Part shown: piece after piece, positions 1 through 11,304 of the stretch
Layout of the letters: every line of letters starts with the position of its first letter
How positions within the stretch are numbered: position 1 is the stretch's first letter
Source of the DNA: Nissolia schottii
Taxonomy: Eukaryota > Streptophyta > Magnoliopsida > Fabales > Fabaceae
Length of the DNA: 64,000 bases
Direction of reading: 5' to 3'
NCBI GenBank assembly: GCA_003254905.1
Contig: QANU01017537.1
Span: forward strand, 709,245-773,244
Notes under the pieces: generated by a model
Database searches by the model: none
The model's input: the letters and a program-made list of their open reading frames with translations, nothing else
What the model was told of the DNA's origin: nothing
Program-made: the position numbers and the translations under genes

Positions 1-1218
1 GGAGAGCTTTATATATAGGCGAGGGTGTGGCCAAATGGATGGGTCAAGCCTCTGGAAAAGCGCCAAAAGCAAAAAAAGAAATGCAGAACTAATTCGCCGC
101 GTGTCTTGCGCAAGTTGTGCATTTGTCTCGCGCAAGATACTTTTCCCAAAACGTCTCGCGCGAGATATTGTTAGCATATCACGTGAGATGCCCCTATTCT
201 TGCAAGGGGTGTTATACCTAAACCCTAAATCTTAAACCTACATAAAAGTACTAGGTATTACAAAACATAAGTTTGCGACCTACCATCTTGGGCTTTGTCG
301 TTATTACCCCCCCAAGATGGCACACAATCGTCTAGATCCTTAATTTTGTTAGTCTCGAGGTCGTAATACTTGTCAAGAGAAACCACACCCCAATCAAATT
401 GAGGAATAAGATGCTTAACCTGGCCCATCACTGACTCAAAGGCCACATCCACAGCGTCCTTCAACAGCTTCAGGCAGGCATCATACTCCTTCTTCCTCTC
501 GGTGGCCTCGGATGCTTTTTCCTCAATTGTAGTCGTGGCCCTGCCAGCATTCAATTTAAACTTCTTCGCCCTCTCCTCTAAAATAACCAAATGCGTCTCC
601 AACTAATATAGTTACCAACAACGGTGGTAGTGGTTGTTGTGGCGATGGTGGTAGTGGTGGCGGCGGTGTTCTGGTGGCAATCTGGCGGCAACGGTGGCGC
701 TGGCGCTGGTGAAACAATTAGAGGAGAATTGCTGAGAGGACGCTGAGGAGGAGGGTGTACAGTGGAAGTGAAAGAGGGAGAGCTGGAGAAGCTCTTTATA
801 TAGAATCATTATTATCGTATTAATCTGACATTACCGTCGGATAAAGCCGACGGTAATTACACCGACCACCGAAAAATGTGTGCACGAGTAAACGTGTGGA
901 ATAGTTTGAGGTTGTTACTGTCAGTTATTTCTGACGATAATTAGTTCAATGTTACAACCATTAGGGAAAGGTGTCTCTTCAGATTCGAACCCTATTACCG
1001 TCGGATATGGCCAACGGTAAGCTTCTTGCCTAACGACGCGCTAGTTGGCGCCAACTATTTTTATCAAAATTATTGCCAGGTTCTTGTTTCCGACGGTAAT
1101 CGTGACCAAAATTAATCATGTTCACCTTAAATGCATTTACCGTCAAATTTTTTCATTTTTTCTGACAGTAATACTGTTGGATGGTTTTCCGACGGTAATA
1201 TGCTATATTCTAGTAGTG
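1..1218 (-). mobile_element. CACTA (En/Spm-type) transposon, one end
   Basis: Read on the minus strand, the element begins at 1218 with CACTACTAGAATATAGCA, the terminal inverted repeat signature of CACTA transposons. Behind it lie several direct and inverted copies of the subterminal motif TTACCGTCGGA or its complement (about 828-855, 1000-1018, 1090-1100, 1138-1147, 1187-1200), as is usual for the transposase-binding ends of this superfamily. The other end is outside the window. The flank at 1219 is coding sequence of a Ty1/copia element, so CACTA jumped into an older retrotransposon. A 3-bp target duplication is expected but cannot be tested without the far end. Confidence 0.85.
258..602 (-). 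pseudogene. CACTA-internal coiled-coil ORF, probably a 3' exon
   Basis: An open frame of about 114 codons inside the CACTA element. It has no ATG: a stop lies directly upstream, and the frame starts just after TATATTAG, which could be a splice acceptor, so it is best read as a terminal exon. The N-terminal half is rich in Glu, Lys and Ala with heptad-like spacing (LEERAKKF, EEKASEATERKKEY), suggesting a coiled coil; the C-terminal half is acidic. CACTA elements often carry a second protein beside the main transposase, and this may be part of it, but no catalytic motif is visible. A Pro/His/Ser-rich frame at 612-809 upstream may be 5' sequence or chance. Function unknown. Confidence 0.35.
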
Positions 1219-1221
1219 TCT

Positions 1222-1752
1222 TTTGATACTTGGCATAAAAGGCTTGGACATCCATCCTATAAAACTGTTGATTTAGTGTTATCTCAATGTAAAATTTATG
1301 TTAATAAGACACAAACTCAGGTTCCTATATGTGAAATTTCTACTCATGAAATTTCATTATCCATTAGAACTTGTCTATTATGATGTTTGGGGTCCTTGTC
1401 CTATAGTTTCTAGGTCTGGTTATCGCTATTATGTGTGGTTATTTATGTCTTTTCTCACTATACTTGTATTTATCTACTCAGTCACAAATCCTAAGTGTTT
1501 ACTGCATTTCTACAATATAAGCTATTTATGGAAAAACAAATAGGTTATCCTCTTAAATCATTACAATCTGATAATGGTTTTGAATATATTTCTAATTCAT
1601 TTCAATATTTTCTTCAATCCCATGGTATTAGTCATAGGTTATCATGTCCTTACACTCATCAACAAAGCGATAAGGCTAAAAGGAAGCATAAACACCTTAT
1701 AGCGTCTTGCTTTACTTGTCATTGCTTCTCTTCCCTTGGATTTTTGGGATGA
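1222..1752 (+). pseudogene. Ty1/copia pre-integrase and integrase remnant
   Basis: The reading starts at the CACTA border with the GAG-pre-integrase signature (TWHKRLGHPS), then after a frame change the integrase core: YYDVWGP carries the first Asp and LQSDNGFEY the second. The third acidic residue, normally in an AERKH motif, is replaced (KAKRKHKHL). Frame changes near 1300-1380 and 1500-1550 and a stop at 1750 break the chain. The stretch to 2333 is still copia-like but too decayed to read. Gag, protease and the 5' LTR were removed or displaced by the CACTA insertion. It cannot encode an active integrase. Confidence 0.85.
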
Positions 1753-2333
1753 GGCATTCCTCATGGCCACTCACCTTATAAATAGGTTACCCTCCTTTAG
1801 TCTCAAACGAAAATCACCATTTGGGCTATTATTTCCCCCAACAACTTAACTGTTACTTCTTTCGGGTCTTTGAGTGTCCTTGTTACCCTTATTTATGACC
1901 TTTCCACTCTAAAAAATTTGATTATAAGTCTCATAATTGTTTATTTTTAGGCTATCCTTCTAACCATAAAGGTTACAAGTGTCTATCTCCCTAAAAAAAA
2001 TTATCTAGAAAAATGTTATCTTTGATGAAACCCTTTTTCCTTATAAACTTTCTTCATCTTTAGCCAACTCCCTTAATTCCTCTCCTATGGATCCTTCTCT
2101 TCCAAGAATTCCCTTAGTACAATCCTTCTCTTATCCACTTGAGACATCTCTTATATTATCAATGCAACCTCCTATTAATCGGGATTGAGGTTCTTGTTCC
2201 TCTTAGTACCAATAATTCTTATCCTATGCAGACTCATAATAAGTTTGGTATTATTAAACTCAAAATATTTATTATTGTTGTTACTTCTAGTGCTGACTTA
2301 ACATAGCAGATCCCTACCTCTGTTGCTTAACCC

Positions 2334-3312
2334 ATGCTTTCTCCTCATTGGAATAGAGCTATGCTTGAAGAGTGTGAAGCTTTGCAAAAGAATAACACTT
2401 GGACATTAGTTCCCCAAGCTCCTCATACGAATGACATTGAGTGTAAATGGGTTTTTAGAATTAAAAGGAACCCTGATGGTACTATCAATAGATATAAGAC
2501 TCGATTGATAACTACAGGTTTCTCTCAAAGACCTGGCTTCGATTTTGATAAAGTTTACAATCATGTGATCAAACCAACCACCATTCGGTTATTCCTCACT
2601 ATAGCTCTTTCTAAATCTTGGCAAATTCGCCAATTTGATTTCAATATTGCCTTTTTGAATAGAGAGTTAGCTGGAAATGTCTATATGCAACAACCTACAG
2701 GTTTTAATAAAAGAGATCATATTTTGCTTTGTAAACTTCAGCAAGCAATTTATGACTTAAAACATGCATCGAGGGCCTGGTTTTTACAATTGTGCACGAC
2801 CTTGCAACAATTTGGTTATACAAATGCAAAGTCCGATCCTTCTTTGTTTACCCGGTTTCATAATGGTAGTATTATCCATCTTTTGGCCTATGTGGATGAT
2901 GTATTTGTCACTGGTGATAATCCTCAAGAATTGTCCATTTTAAGTAATCAATTGAATCATATTTTTCATCTCAAAGACCTTGGCACTATGAGTTACTGTT
3001 TGGGGATAGAAGCTCATTATCCTGCACAAGGTCAGATCTTCTTTCACAATCAAGGTACATTTCTGAGCTGTTATCTAAAGCCAATATATTGACTTTTAAT
3101 GTTATGTTAACCCCTATGCTCTCAGCATCTTCACTTACTGCCACTAGTGTTGTAGTTTTTTATGATCCCACTTTCTATCGTTTTATAGTTGGTGGTTTAC
3201 TATATGCAACTTTAACTAGGCCTGATATTGCTTTTTCTGCTAATAAAGTAAGTCAATATATGCATAATCCTCTGGTAACTCACTAGAAGGATGTTAAAAG
3301 ACTAATAAACCT
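2334..3312 (+). pseudogene. Ty1/copia reverse transcriptase remnant
   Basis: A long frame (2334-3092) with the RVT_2 reverse transcriptase pattern: CKWVFRIKRNPDG, then RQFDFNIAFLN with the first catalytic Asp, then LLAYVDDVFVTG with the polymerase Asp pair intact. A frameshift near 3090 moves the reading to 3089-3286 (LTRPDIAFSANKVSQYM), followed by KDVKRLI up to about 3312, where the copia sequence stops abruptly at a reverse-oriented LTR. It belongs with the integrase remnant upstream and the RNase H tail at 4199. Some core residues look substituted, consistent with an old copy. Confidence 0.88.
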
Positions 3313-3319
3313 AACTCAA

Positions 3320-4198
3320 TGATGTCGCTCTCACGCACAAAATCAAATCTTAAATCAAGTTATAGTTAATCAGGCTAAAACAAGCATTAAGTTCAAGATC
3401 AAATCATGCAAATCATAGAATTCAATAGCTTCTTATGTAAAAGAGTTAAGATAGATACATTCAAACCATATTACTCATCAAAACCCAACAATAAAAAGAT
3501 TAGCTATCCATAGCCATGGAAGTGTTTCATCTTACAAGAAGAAATCAAAGGCGCAAGGTGATGGACGCTCACCATGACACGATTTCACGCCGCCATGGTG
3601 AGTGTCGTCGGTGCCCCTTGGACAGCTCTTGGCTCCTTCTCTGGTCTTTAATTCAAAATCTTCTGTGTATGTGTATGTATATTCTAAATTCCTCTCCCGA
3701 ATGAATGAGTTTGTTCCCATTTTATAGGAAATTTCAGGCTCAGACCGTTGAGCTCTTTGCTTAGGTCACTGAGTGGCCTAGGCGGTTGAGGTTTATTCAT
3801 GTTGAAGTTTCTTCAATGCCAAACAAGCTTGATCTTATCCTGACACATGTCGCTGAGTGGATAGTAAGGGGCGCTGAGCGGATTGCTTCACTTTGAAGTT
3901 ACTTTGTCCTTAAGCATGTCCACTTGGATAGAGGGTGCTCAGCAACCTTGAGAAGGCGCTCAGTGGCCTGAAGCCTCTCTTGGTTCTTCAATTCTTCTTG
4001 CTTCTAATTCCTTTGATTCATGCCTCTTATCTGTATGGAAAATTGACAAGAAATGCATTATTTTAGACATATGCATCCATTCTCTTGAACTATACTAAAA
4101 TTATACAAAAATGGGGAATTTGGCTCGTAAATTCATATTAAACAATCCATATAAGTGTCATTCTAACCTATGAAAACACTAAAATATGACACTTATCA
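3320..4198 (-). mobile_element. Solo or truncated LTR, reverse orientation
   Basis: On the minus strand this stretch begins TGATAAGTGTCATATT at 4198 and ends GCGACATCA at 3320, giving TGAT...ATCA termini like many plant Gypsy (Tat/Ogre-like) LTRs. It separates the reverse transcriptase and RNase H parts of the copia remnant. No 5-bp target duplication is seen (CTCAA on the left, GTTGG on the right) and about 60 codons of copia are missing at the junction, so insertion was followed or accompanied by deletion. Inside lie several CGCTGAGTGG/CGCTGAGCGG-type motifs (about 3770-3970), like those in the 3-kb LTR at 42.7 kb. No coding sequence is recognised. Confidence 0.6.
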
Positions 4199-4503
4199 GT
4201 TGGTCACTACCCTAAGTTGGGGTGTGACAAAATTAAAGGTTCCTATTCCAACTCCACCTCACATGTACTGTGATAACTTAAGTGCAATACTTTTGGCAAC
4301 TAATCCGATACTTCACTACAGAACAAAGCACTTTGAAATCAGTTTACACTTTGTCTACGATCATGTTACACAACACCAGGTGCTTGTCACTCATATTCCT
4401 TCTAGCGAGCAAGTTGTAGATATTCTTACAAAGCCTTTACCTGCCACTACTTTTTTGAAATTTAGAGACAAACTCAGGATTTTCTCTCTGTCACGACCAT
4501 GAG
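4199..4503 (+). pseudogene. Ty1/copia RNase H C-terminal remnant
   Basis: The frame after the inserted LTR reads the end of a copia RNase H domain: MYCDNLSAILLATNPILHYR, then RTKHFEISLHFVYDHV and VVDILTKPLP, all standard copia tail motifs, followed by a stop at 4500-4502. Immediately after it comes the polypurine tract GAGTTTGAGGGGGG (4501-4514), which primes plus-strand DNA, and then the 3' LTR. The first half of the domain is missing through the deletion at the LTR insertion. Confidence 0.85.
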
Positions 4504-4515
4504 TTTGAGGGGGGC

Positions 4516-4816
4516 TGATAAGGGATGAAAAGATAATTTTCCTTTTATATATTGTTAATCCCTAGCTATTAGTTAGTGCTTGTTAGAGTGTTGATTTGTT
4601 TGTTACATCGCTCAACCACACTCACTTAACTTTATCTTTGACTCCCTCATTATAAAAAGGATTAGCCTTCTCTGTATTGAAAATTTTGTGAAAAAATAAT
4701 AACAAGGAAATATTTCTTCTCCTAATTATTCTTCTTCAAATTCAATTTGTTCCTTTCCTTACAAATGTGAGTGTAAGTGAGTCTATATCTCTAGGTGAAA
4801 TATTGTTGTGTACGCA
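4516..4816 (+). repeat. 3' LTR of the copia remnant
   Basis: It starts with TGATAAGGGATG directly after the polypurine tract and contains a TATA-like TATAAAAAGG at about 4652. The right edge is uncertain; TACGCA at 4811-4816 is one possible CA end. The matching 5' LTR is not in the window, so length and target duplication cannot be checked. Confidence 0.55.
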
Positions 4817-7010
4817 TGTATATGGGAGAGATTTGATGTTAGAAACTCTTAATGTTCATAATTTACTATGCTAAGACAAAGAAACTGTAAAATCAAATTG
4901 GATAAAAGAAAGAAAAATGAAGAAATCTACAACTAGAACCAAACCTGTTTTTGTATGTTTATACTAAAAAATAAAGCCAGATCATAAATATTAACACACT
5001 TAATATCTTTTAGAGATGATCTTGTCAATAGTGTCCATTTCAATCTTTTCTATCTTTTGTGGCATTGGCACAGTGGACGCGTAGTTAATGTACATAAATC
5101 AATGAACTGACCCCATGCCTTTCAAATTTTCAACTCATATAAAAGAAAAGAAAGAATATATGACCCAAAAAAATACCTTGGAAAGATCCACAACGTGGGC
5201 TACAACTGACAAATCGGTTTGTCTATGGCAAGAGCACCTTCCCGTAAGTCCTCATTAAAGCAATATTAAACTAAATTGAAATACTTTATAATAATGCAAC
5301 CTTTATGTAATTAAATAGCTCTGTTTTGTTGTACCCTAGGAAAAATAAAAAATTAAATATATAATATGACCAATCTGGATGGATAAGAGAAAAGATAAGA
5401 AATTCAAAGGTAGCATGCCCTGAAATTTAAGTAAAGGTTTGTATTTTTGCCGGAAGGTGCATAGAATTGTCCACTACTGCTACCAAACAGAACCCAAGTG
5501 GGCTCATTAATTGGTGAAGCTCTTAACTTCTCCCATTGACTTATATATAGTAACAATTAATCAACCTAGAGGGGGGAAATAACCAAATAGTCTAAACACT
5601 TTGATGGAAAATTCTACCTAACTTAAATATATACATGAATATTGAATAGAACCAAGGCTCAAATGCCCCCACAAAACAGCATGGTTTTCGTATATGGTGC
5701 CAGGTATGCATATGCCTTTGTTTACTAGCTAGTTTGAAAGAAAGGTTAAGTACTACCCCCCAACATTTTATTAAATCTCATTTATTATGTTTAGGTTTCC
5801 TAAGATTATGACAGCTTATAGACGTTATGTACACATATGTTTTCATGAAATTGGAAAGATCTCCGGAGAATAAATTCTTCATGTGTGTAGTGTTTGTATT
5901 TCAAATCAAGAAAAGAAAAAAAAAAAGGAGGATTCATGGGAGACATGGACGAGCATAGTGTTTGGTAGGAAGCAAAGATTGAATGAGAAATCGTGTATGT
6001 GTTACTAGCCGACAAAGAAGTATGACACATTTTAGTGATGAAATTTTTTTTCTAAAAGGTTAAGCTAATGTTAAAATGGAGGCATGTCTCAGGGGTCTTT
6101 GGTGTGAAAGCGAGTCTTTGAAAGTAATTCACTTGGTTAAGAGTGAAGTGTATGAGCATAATTTTATTGCGGTAATCCAAAATATATGGGATTGACTAGC
6201 TCTTGGAAAGTTTTTTTTTTTTTTTATCTCATATGCTTTGCGAAGGGAATGCATGTACTAATTTCTTGGCAATGGCAGGTTCTGCAGCTCTTTTCTACAT
6301 CCTAGAGGATCCCCCTTCATGCTTGCATTCTTTATTGCGTGTTGATTACATGGGAACTTAGTTCCCTAGGCTCTCTAGTCATTGTTTTCTCTTTTCAGTT
6401 GTAACAAAAAAAAAAAATAATGCTAGTAATTAACCTTGTTTTAGTTCATGGAATTGACAGTATTAGTTATACTGGTCACTGAGTTATGATAATGTACTTT
6501 TTAATTTTTAAAGTTATCAAAAAGCAATTAAATTAATCCGTAAAAATGATTAACTTGATCGACATCAAAAGATTAATTTAATTAACTTTTGACAATCTCA
6601 AAAATTAAGAAATGCATTTCCATGACTCGAGACTAAAACGACAACAAATTCCAAGAGTGAAGATTTACTCCAATTAATGCACACATGGGGGAATGGGCTA
6701 GCATGTGAGAGCTGAAAAGGGGCAAAGGAATGAAATTAAGCTAGGCACTAAGATTCCCCCTGTTGGGAGCACTGAGACGTGTTGTAAAATCAAGATGCAT
6801 ATGATTTCTGAGATGATAATGGGGTGTGTGGAATGATTGTGCTGGCATCAGTGAAACAATCATTGGTGGATTGTTTGTTGGTCCAGCTTGTAAAAATGGC
6901 TATTGGTAGTACTGATGCTACTTATAGCTCTAGGCTTGTATGATGCTACATATGACAAGCCCATGATGTCCACTAAAGTGAGTTTGAACATGGTTTTGTC
7001 AATATTAGGA
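4817..7010. other. AT-rich intergenic DNA, no gene seen
   Basis: No coding sequence, RNA gene or clear element is supported. Short open frames such as that at 5806-6030 (minus) have no recognisable motif. Poly-T at 6211-6225 and poly-A at 6405-6417 bracket about 190 bp that could be a retroposed fragment, but no target duplication was found. Confidence 0.5.
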
Positions 7011-7555
7011 ATGGCTATAATGGGCTTTTCTTATTTTTGACAACCCAGCACTTAAAAATAATAGATTTGCAATTAATTGTGAATGAAAGAGCCCAACAAC
7101 ATACATGGACAAACCTAAAACTGACAAAAATTTTAAAGGAAGGAGTGGCTTCGCCCGGACTCGAACCGGAGACCTTCAGTGTGTTAGACTGACGTGATAA
7201 CCAACTACACCACGAAACCTTTGATGAACATTATATAATATATTGTAATTTAATAACGTAAGATTCTTATTCTCTTCTTTCATGCTAATAAATTAGTATA
7301 AAATAAATTATTATTGATATATAAACTCCTATACTTAAAATTCATTTCAATTTTCGCAAAAACCATTTGAAGTGATGGAGTGTTACTCATTCATTTGCGT
7401 TGGGATTTAATCTACGTTAAGTATTAAATTATAAATAATAATAATAAAAAAAAAGGAATCTACGTTGAGTATTAAAAAGTGTGAACTATTGTTTTTGACT
7501 GATGTTAATGACTTATTGCTAATATTTTTTTATTTAAGTCATTGTTACTGTGCTG
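7011..7555. repeat. Direct duplication carrying tRNA-Val, copy 1
   Basis: The segment from ATGGCTATAATGGGC at 7011 to about 7555 is matched in the same order by 9068-10688: upstream flank, tRNA, then AAATTCAT..CATTTGAAGTGAT and GTCATTGTTACxGTGCT. The copies are clearly diverged in the flanks while the tRNA is nearly identical. Confidence 0.85.
7146..7219 (-). tRNA. tRNA-Val (AAC)
   Basis: On the minus strand this 74-nt gene folds as a cloverleaf. The acceptor stem is GGTTTCG/CGAAGCC, the discriminator is A, the D-arm region reads GTGTAGTTGGTTATCAC, the anticodon loop is CTAACAC with anticodon AAC, and the T arm is CCGGTTCGAGTCCGG with the conserved GGTTCGA box. It supplies valine to cytosolic translation. 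It differs from the second copy at 9212 by one base in the D-stem region (CACG against CGCG). RNA polymerase III A and B boxes are internal. There is no intron. Confidence 0.95.
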
Positions 7556-7892
7556 CTATAAAACATAAAACCTAGTAAAAAAAAATTATCTTAAACTAGC
7601 GATTTGCTTGTGCGTTGCATATAGGGTTATAGTATTCAAATTCAAATATGATTATGATTATGATACAAAATTCATATTTAAAATTAGATAAAATATAAAA
7701 GTGTTTGAAATGTTTTACGAATAGTAGTTTGATAAATATTTTTTCTTTATTATTAATATATAAGATAGTTCAGTACTTTAAAATTGTCATTCTTAGATTT
7801 TACTATTTTGAACTAAAATTTTTAAAAAAATAAAACAAATAATAATGTAAAAAAATAACTTATATAAAATATTCATGTTTAAGCACACAGCA

Positions 7893-7930
<38 letters not shown>

Positions 7931-9067
7931 GATAAGCATATGAAACAAATATATATAAATATATCAAATAAATATGAATTAAAATCCTTATAAGTCCACA
8001 GTTTTAAACAATAAGAACTAAGAATTTAAGCAAGTATGATGCAGAAACCATTTGTACTTTTCAAGTTCAATATCAAGAACATGTGACAAAATTAGAATAG
8101 TAGTAAAAAAATAAAATAAAAAATAATATGTTAAGGGATTAATTTTTATGTATTGACAATACAAGTATTTTACATTGTCATTCAATCATGTGTTGTCACG
8201 TAAGTAAAAGTGATTAGATGACAATATAAATTTAGTGCTTAAAAAGTTAATCTCATGTTTTAAAATTTTCACACTCTGGTAGTAAAAATTCAAAATTCAA
8301 AAGGTAAGCAAAATAATAATAATAAAAAAGTTAAAAGTTACTAACGAAAGATGTGTAATGTCCAAAAATATAACATTACCTGCAATTGAAATATTTAATT
8401 TTTATTTTTACTTTAGATACACTTAAAAAAAAGTAATGATAATAATTCACAATAAAAAAACCAAAAGAGGAACAATAAAGAAGAAGAAGAAAAATGATAT
8501 TGAACTCAAAGCACGAATATTTCACTAGATCTTGTATAGCAAAAATTAATAATAAAAATAAGTGAAGAATTACAAGAAAAATAATGAGTAAAAAATACAC
8601 ACCTTACTTGTTATTGGATGGATTTTTTTTTAAACACACTAAAAAAATAGCAATAAAAACTCAACATTAATACAAAAAAAGAAGGAAAAAAATATTAACT
8701 TGAATACGATGTACAAACTTTTTACCTAATATTTGAAAGAAAAAAAAAAGGCAATAATATGTACAATCATTATTGATAAAATGAAGTAAAAAACAAAAAG
8801 AACATTATTGATAACAACCACACCACTACCTTTGCCGCTACCATCACAACCACCGCCAACACCTACCACTCACCACCCACCACCACTGATATTGCCTTCG
8901 CCTCTACCGCCACCACCATAATCACAACAAACCAAATAATAATAATAACAATAATAATTATTATTATTATCACTATTTATTTAATTATTTAAATGAAAGA
9001 TAAGTAAAAAAATCATTGTCGAAAATAAAAAAGAAAATTGTGTCATTCAAAGAGGCCAGTACTAGAA
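7556..9067. other. AT-rich spacer between the tRNA-Val copies
   Basis: No gene is seen. It contains an (AT)n run at about 7897-7923, a CCACCA-rich low-complexity stretch at about 8816-8925, and AAT/TTA trinucleotide runs at 8936-8970. Open frames such as 8376-8600 (minus) are Phe/Leu-rich AT artefacts. Confidence 0.6.
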
Positions 9068-9211
9068 ATGGCTATAATGGGCTTTTTATTGACAACCGAG
9101 TACTTGAAAATAATAATTTTGCAATTGATTGTGAATGAAAGATCCCCAATAAACATACATGGATGGACCGTACAATTAAAGGAACAAAAACAATAGAAGT
9201 GATAAAAAGAT

Positions 9212-9285
9212 TGGCTTCGCCCGGACTCGAACCGGAGACCTTCAGTGTGTTAGACTGACGCGATAACCAACTACACCACGAAACC
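9212..9285 (-). tRNA. tRNA-Val (AAC), second copy
   Basis: Same 74-nt cloverleaf as the gene at 7146: acceptor GGTTTCG/CGAAGCC, anticodon AAC, T-loop GGTTCGA, discriminator A. This copy has the D-region sequence TTATCGCG. Flanks are homologous to the first copy but more diverged than the gene body, consistent with selection on the tRNA after duplication. Confidence 0.95.
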
Positions 9286-9330
9286 ATTGATGGCCATGTC
9301 CTCTACGTTTATATATATATATATATATAG

Positions 9331-10018
9331 GAGTTAAAAAACCCAACCTAACCTAGGTGGGTCGACCCGGAACCCAGTGACCCGGCCATGAGATCGGGCC
9401 GATTATCTGACTAGATCGGCCACGTTTTAAACCCGGATCGACCCAAGTTGACCCCGATCGATATTTGTGAAACCCAATGACCTGGTCAGGTCTTTTTTTA
9501 ATTTTTTTTTAAAAAGGCAAACCACGTCATTTAATAAAGAGTTTTTAAAAATTATTGTTTGTTAGATTGAGCTGACTTTTTTTTTTAATTTTCCTACAAA
9601 ATATTTGTTTAAATTCCTCATTTTGTACCATTTTTCTTGTTACATACACCTGTTTTGTTGCTTTCTTATAATAAGTATTGAATACTCATGTAGAATTGTT
9701 GTTGTTAGTATTTTTATTTAAACCTTGATTTACTTATGTTTGGAATTAAACTTGTCATTTGTGATTTAGGATTTTGAACTTGTATTGTTTATATATGGTA
9801 TGACATTTGAAGTTTTAACCTTATTTATGTATTTGAAGTGATTTTATGTTATGATAGATGTTTAAATAAATGTATTTTATTTATTTAATTTTTTAGGTTA
9901 TATATTTATTATTTTATTTATGTTCGGGTCAACAACTAACCCAATAACCCACTAGTTGAGCCAGTGACCTAGTAGGATGGCCGGGTCAAGTCCTGGGCCC
10001 AGTTTTATAACTAAGCTA
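9331..10018. mobile_element. MITE-like insertion with GC-rich inverted ends
   Basis: An AT-rich centre flanked by GC-rich ends with related content in inverted order: the left end has AGTTAAAAAACCCAACC and GTGACCCGGCCAT, and the complement of the right end has AGTTATAAAACTGGGCCC and TTGACCCGGCCAT. It interrupts the second tRNA-Val duplication copy. No target duplication was resolved and no ORF is present. Superfamily uncertain, possibly hAT-like. Confidence 0.5.
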
Positions 10019-10020
10019 AT

Positions 10021-10473
10021 GGGTGCACATGGGCGATCTAACCTGACTCATATATTTTTTGGATCGGGTCAGATAATTAGGTTACTTTTGATAAAATTCG
10101 ATCAAACTGATTCTAATTAGATTGAGTTGAGAATTTTAAAAATGAATTTGCCTACTCAACCCGATTAAGTTTAGTTTTTTAAAAATATTTTATTTTATTT
10201 TATAAATTAAAGTGAGATAAAAATACACACTATAAAAGACTTAACTCTATCTTATCATTTCATTTCATTTCATCATATTTCACTCACCTTACTTCATCAA
10301 TCAAATTTAAACATAAACAGATAATCCAATTATCCAACCCAACCTATTTATAGTAGGGTTGGGTCTGGTCAGATTTGCCAAAAAAATTGGATGATTTGAC
10401 CCAACCCAACTCATAAAAATTTAATTAAGTTGAGTATTTTTTTTTCGAAACTCGACTCAACGTGTGTGCACCC
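10021..10473. mobile_element. MITE-like insertion with GGGTGCACA ends
   Basis: It begins GGGTGCACATGGGCG and ends TGTGTGCACCC, so about 9 bp of terminal inverted repeat is visible, with CCAACCCAACC-type sequences inside each end. It lies directly beside the previous insertion. It is non-coding and 453 bp long. Target duplication is not clear. Confidence 0.55.
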
Positions 10474-10688
10474 TACCCTTATATTTAAAATTCATGTCAA
10501 TTTTTGCACAAATCATTTGAAGTGATCGAGTGTAATGTGTTCATTTACTTTGGAATTTAATATACGTTGAGTATTAAATTATATAAAAAAAAGTCTTCGT
10601 TAAGTATACAAAGTGTAAACCATTATTTATGACTGATGTTATTAATTTACTGCTAATATTTCTTGATTCAAGTCATTGTTACCGTGCT

Positions 10689-11060
10689 CCGTTTATCATC
10701 AAACTTATATTTAAATAATAAATATTCCCTTCGAGAAAATAGTTTATGCCCAGAACTATATGAAATGGGGATAAAAATTTCAAAAGATGAAGGATTAAAT
10801 ATCAAATTAGTTTTTAAAAAATGTCTTAGCGCCTTAGTTCCTGTCAAGTCCTTAAAATTTTAAAACATTTTTTTTTTTGTTAATCACTAAAATTTTTAAA
10901 TAACATTTTAAAATTTTAAACACTAGGACAGCATTTAACCAAAAATGAATCTCTTTTTGGTCGTAAATGAGTACTGGGCCCAATGTTTCTCCTCAACACC
11001 TTCATTATGCAATAAAGGGCTCAGAATAGAACCCGACCCGAGACCCAGCAAAAACCCATA

Positions 11061-11094
<34 letters not shown>

Positions 11095-11304
11095 GTTCTT
11101 CCCCTTTCAGTTCCCAATCTTGTTCTGAAACGAGTAACTTCAATTTTTCCCAGTGAGAAAATCGCTAATCCCACAATGCATTATTTTCCTTCACTCTCTC
11201 AGCAACCAAACAGAATCACTGACTATAACCGACTCTAACAGAAAACCGATTCTGCGCGCAGGGGAATCGACCCCATCAATCAACCTGGAGCGCTCTCCTC
11301 TGTC
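10689..11304. promoter_or_regulatory. Upstream region of the RNase H1 gene
   Basis: About 600 bp between the tRNA duplication and the RNase H1 start codon. It is AT-rich to about 10940, then higher in GC, as in a plant core promoter and 5' leader. A (CACTCT)n microsatellite sits at 11062-11094, close to the likely transcription start; CT-rich repeats are common in plant 5' leaders. No TATA box could be assigned with confidence. Confidence 0.4.

Larger units (their letters stand above)
9068..10688. repeat. Direct duplication carrying tRNA-Val, copy 2
   Basis: Second copy of the 7011-7555 unit. Homology covers 9068-9310 and then resumes at about 10478, so about 1.15 kb of inserted DNA (9331-10473) lies inside the repeat downstream of the tRNA. 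Confidence 0.85.

Noticed and set aside
93..190. Repeated CTCGCGCGAGAT-like words near the window start
   Set aside because: Suggestive of a short palindromic repeat (TCTCGCGC) but only three loose copies inside the CACTA interior; not enough to call.
215..240. Telomere-like CCTAAACCCTAAATC
   Set aside because: Only about two imperfect units; no array.
10945..11238. ORF with Leu-Thr repeats upstream of RNase H1
   Set aside because: It is a readthrough of the (CACTCT)n microsatellite.
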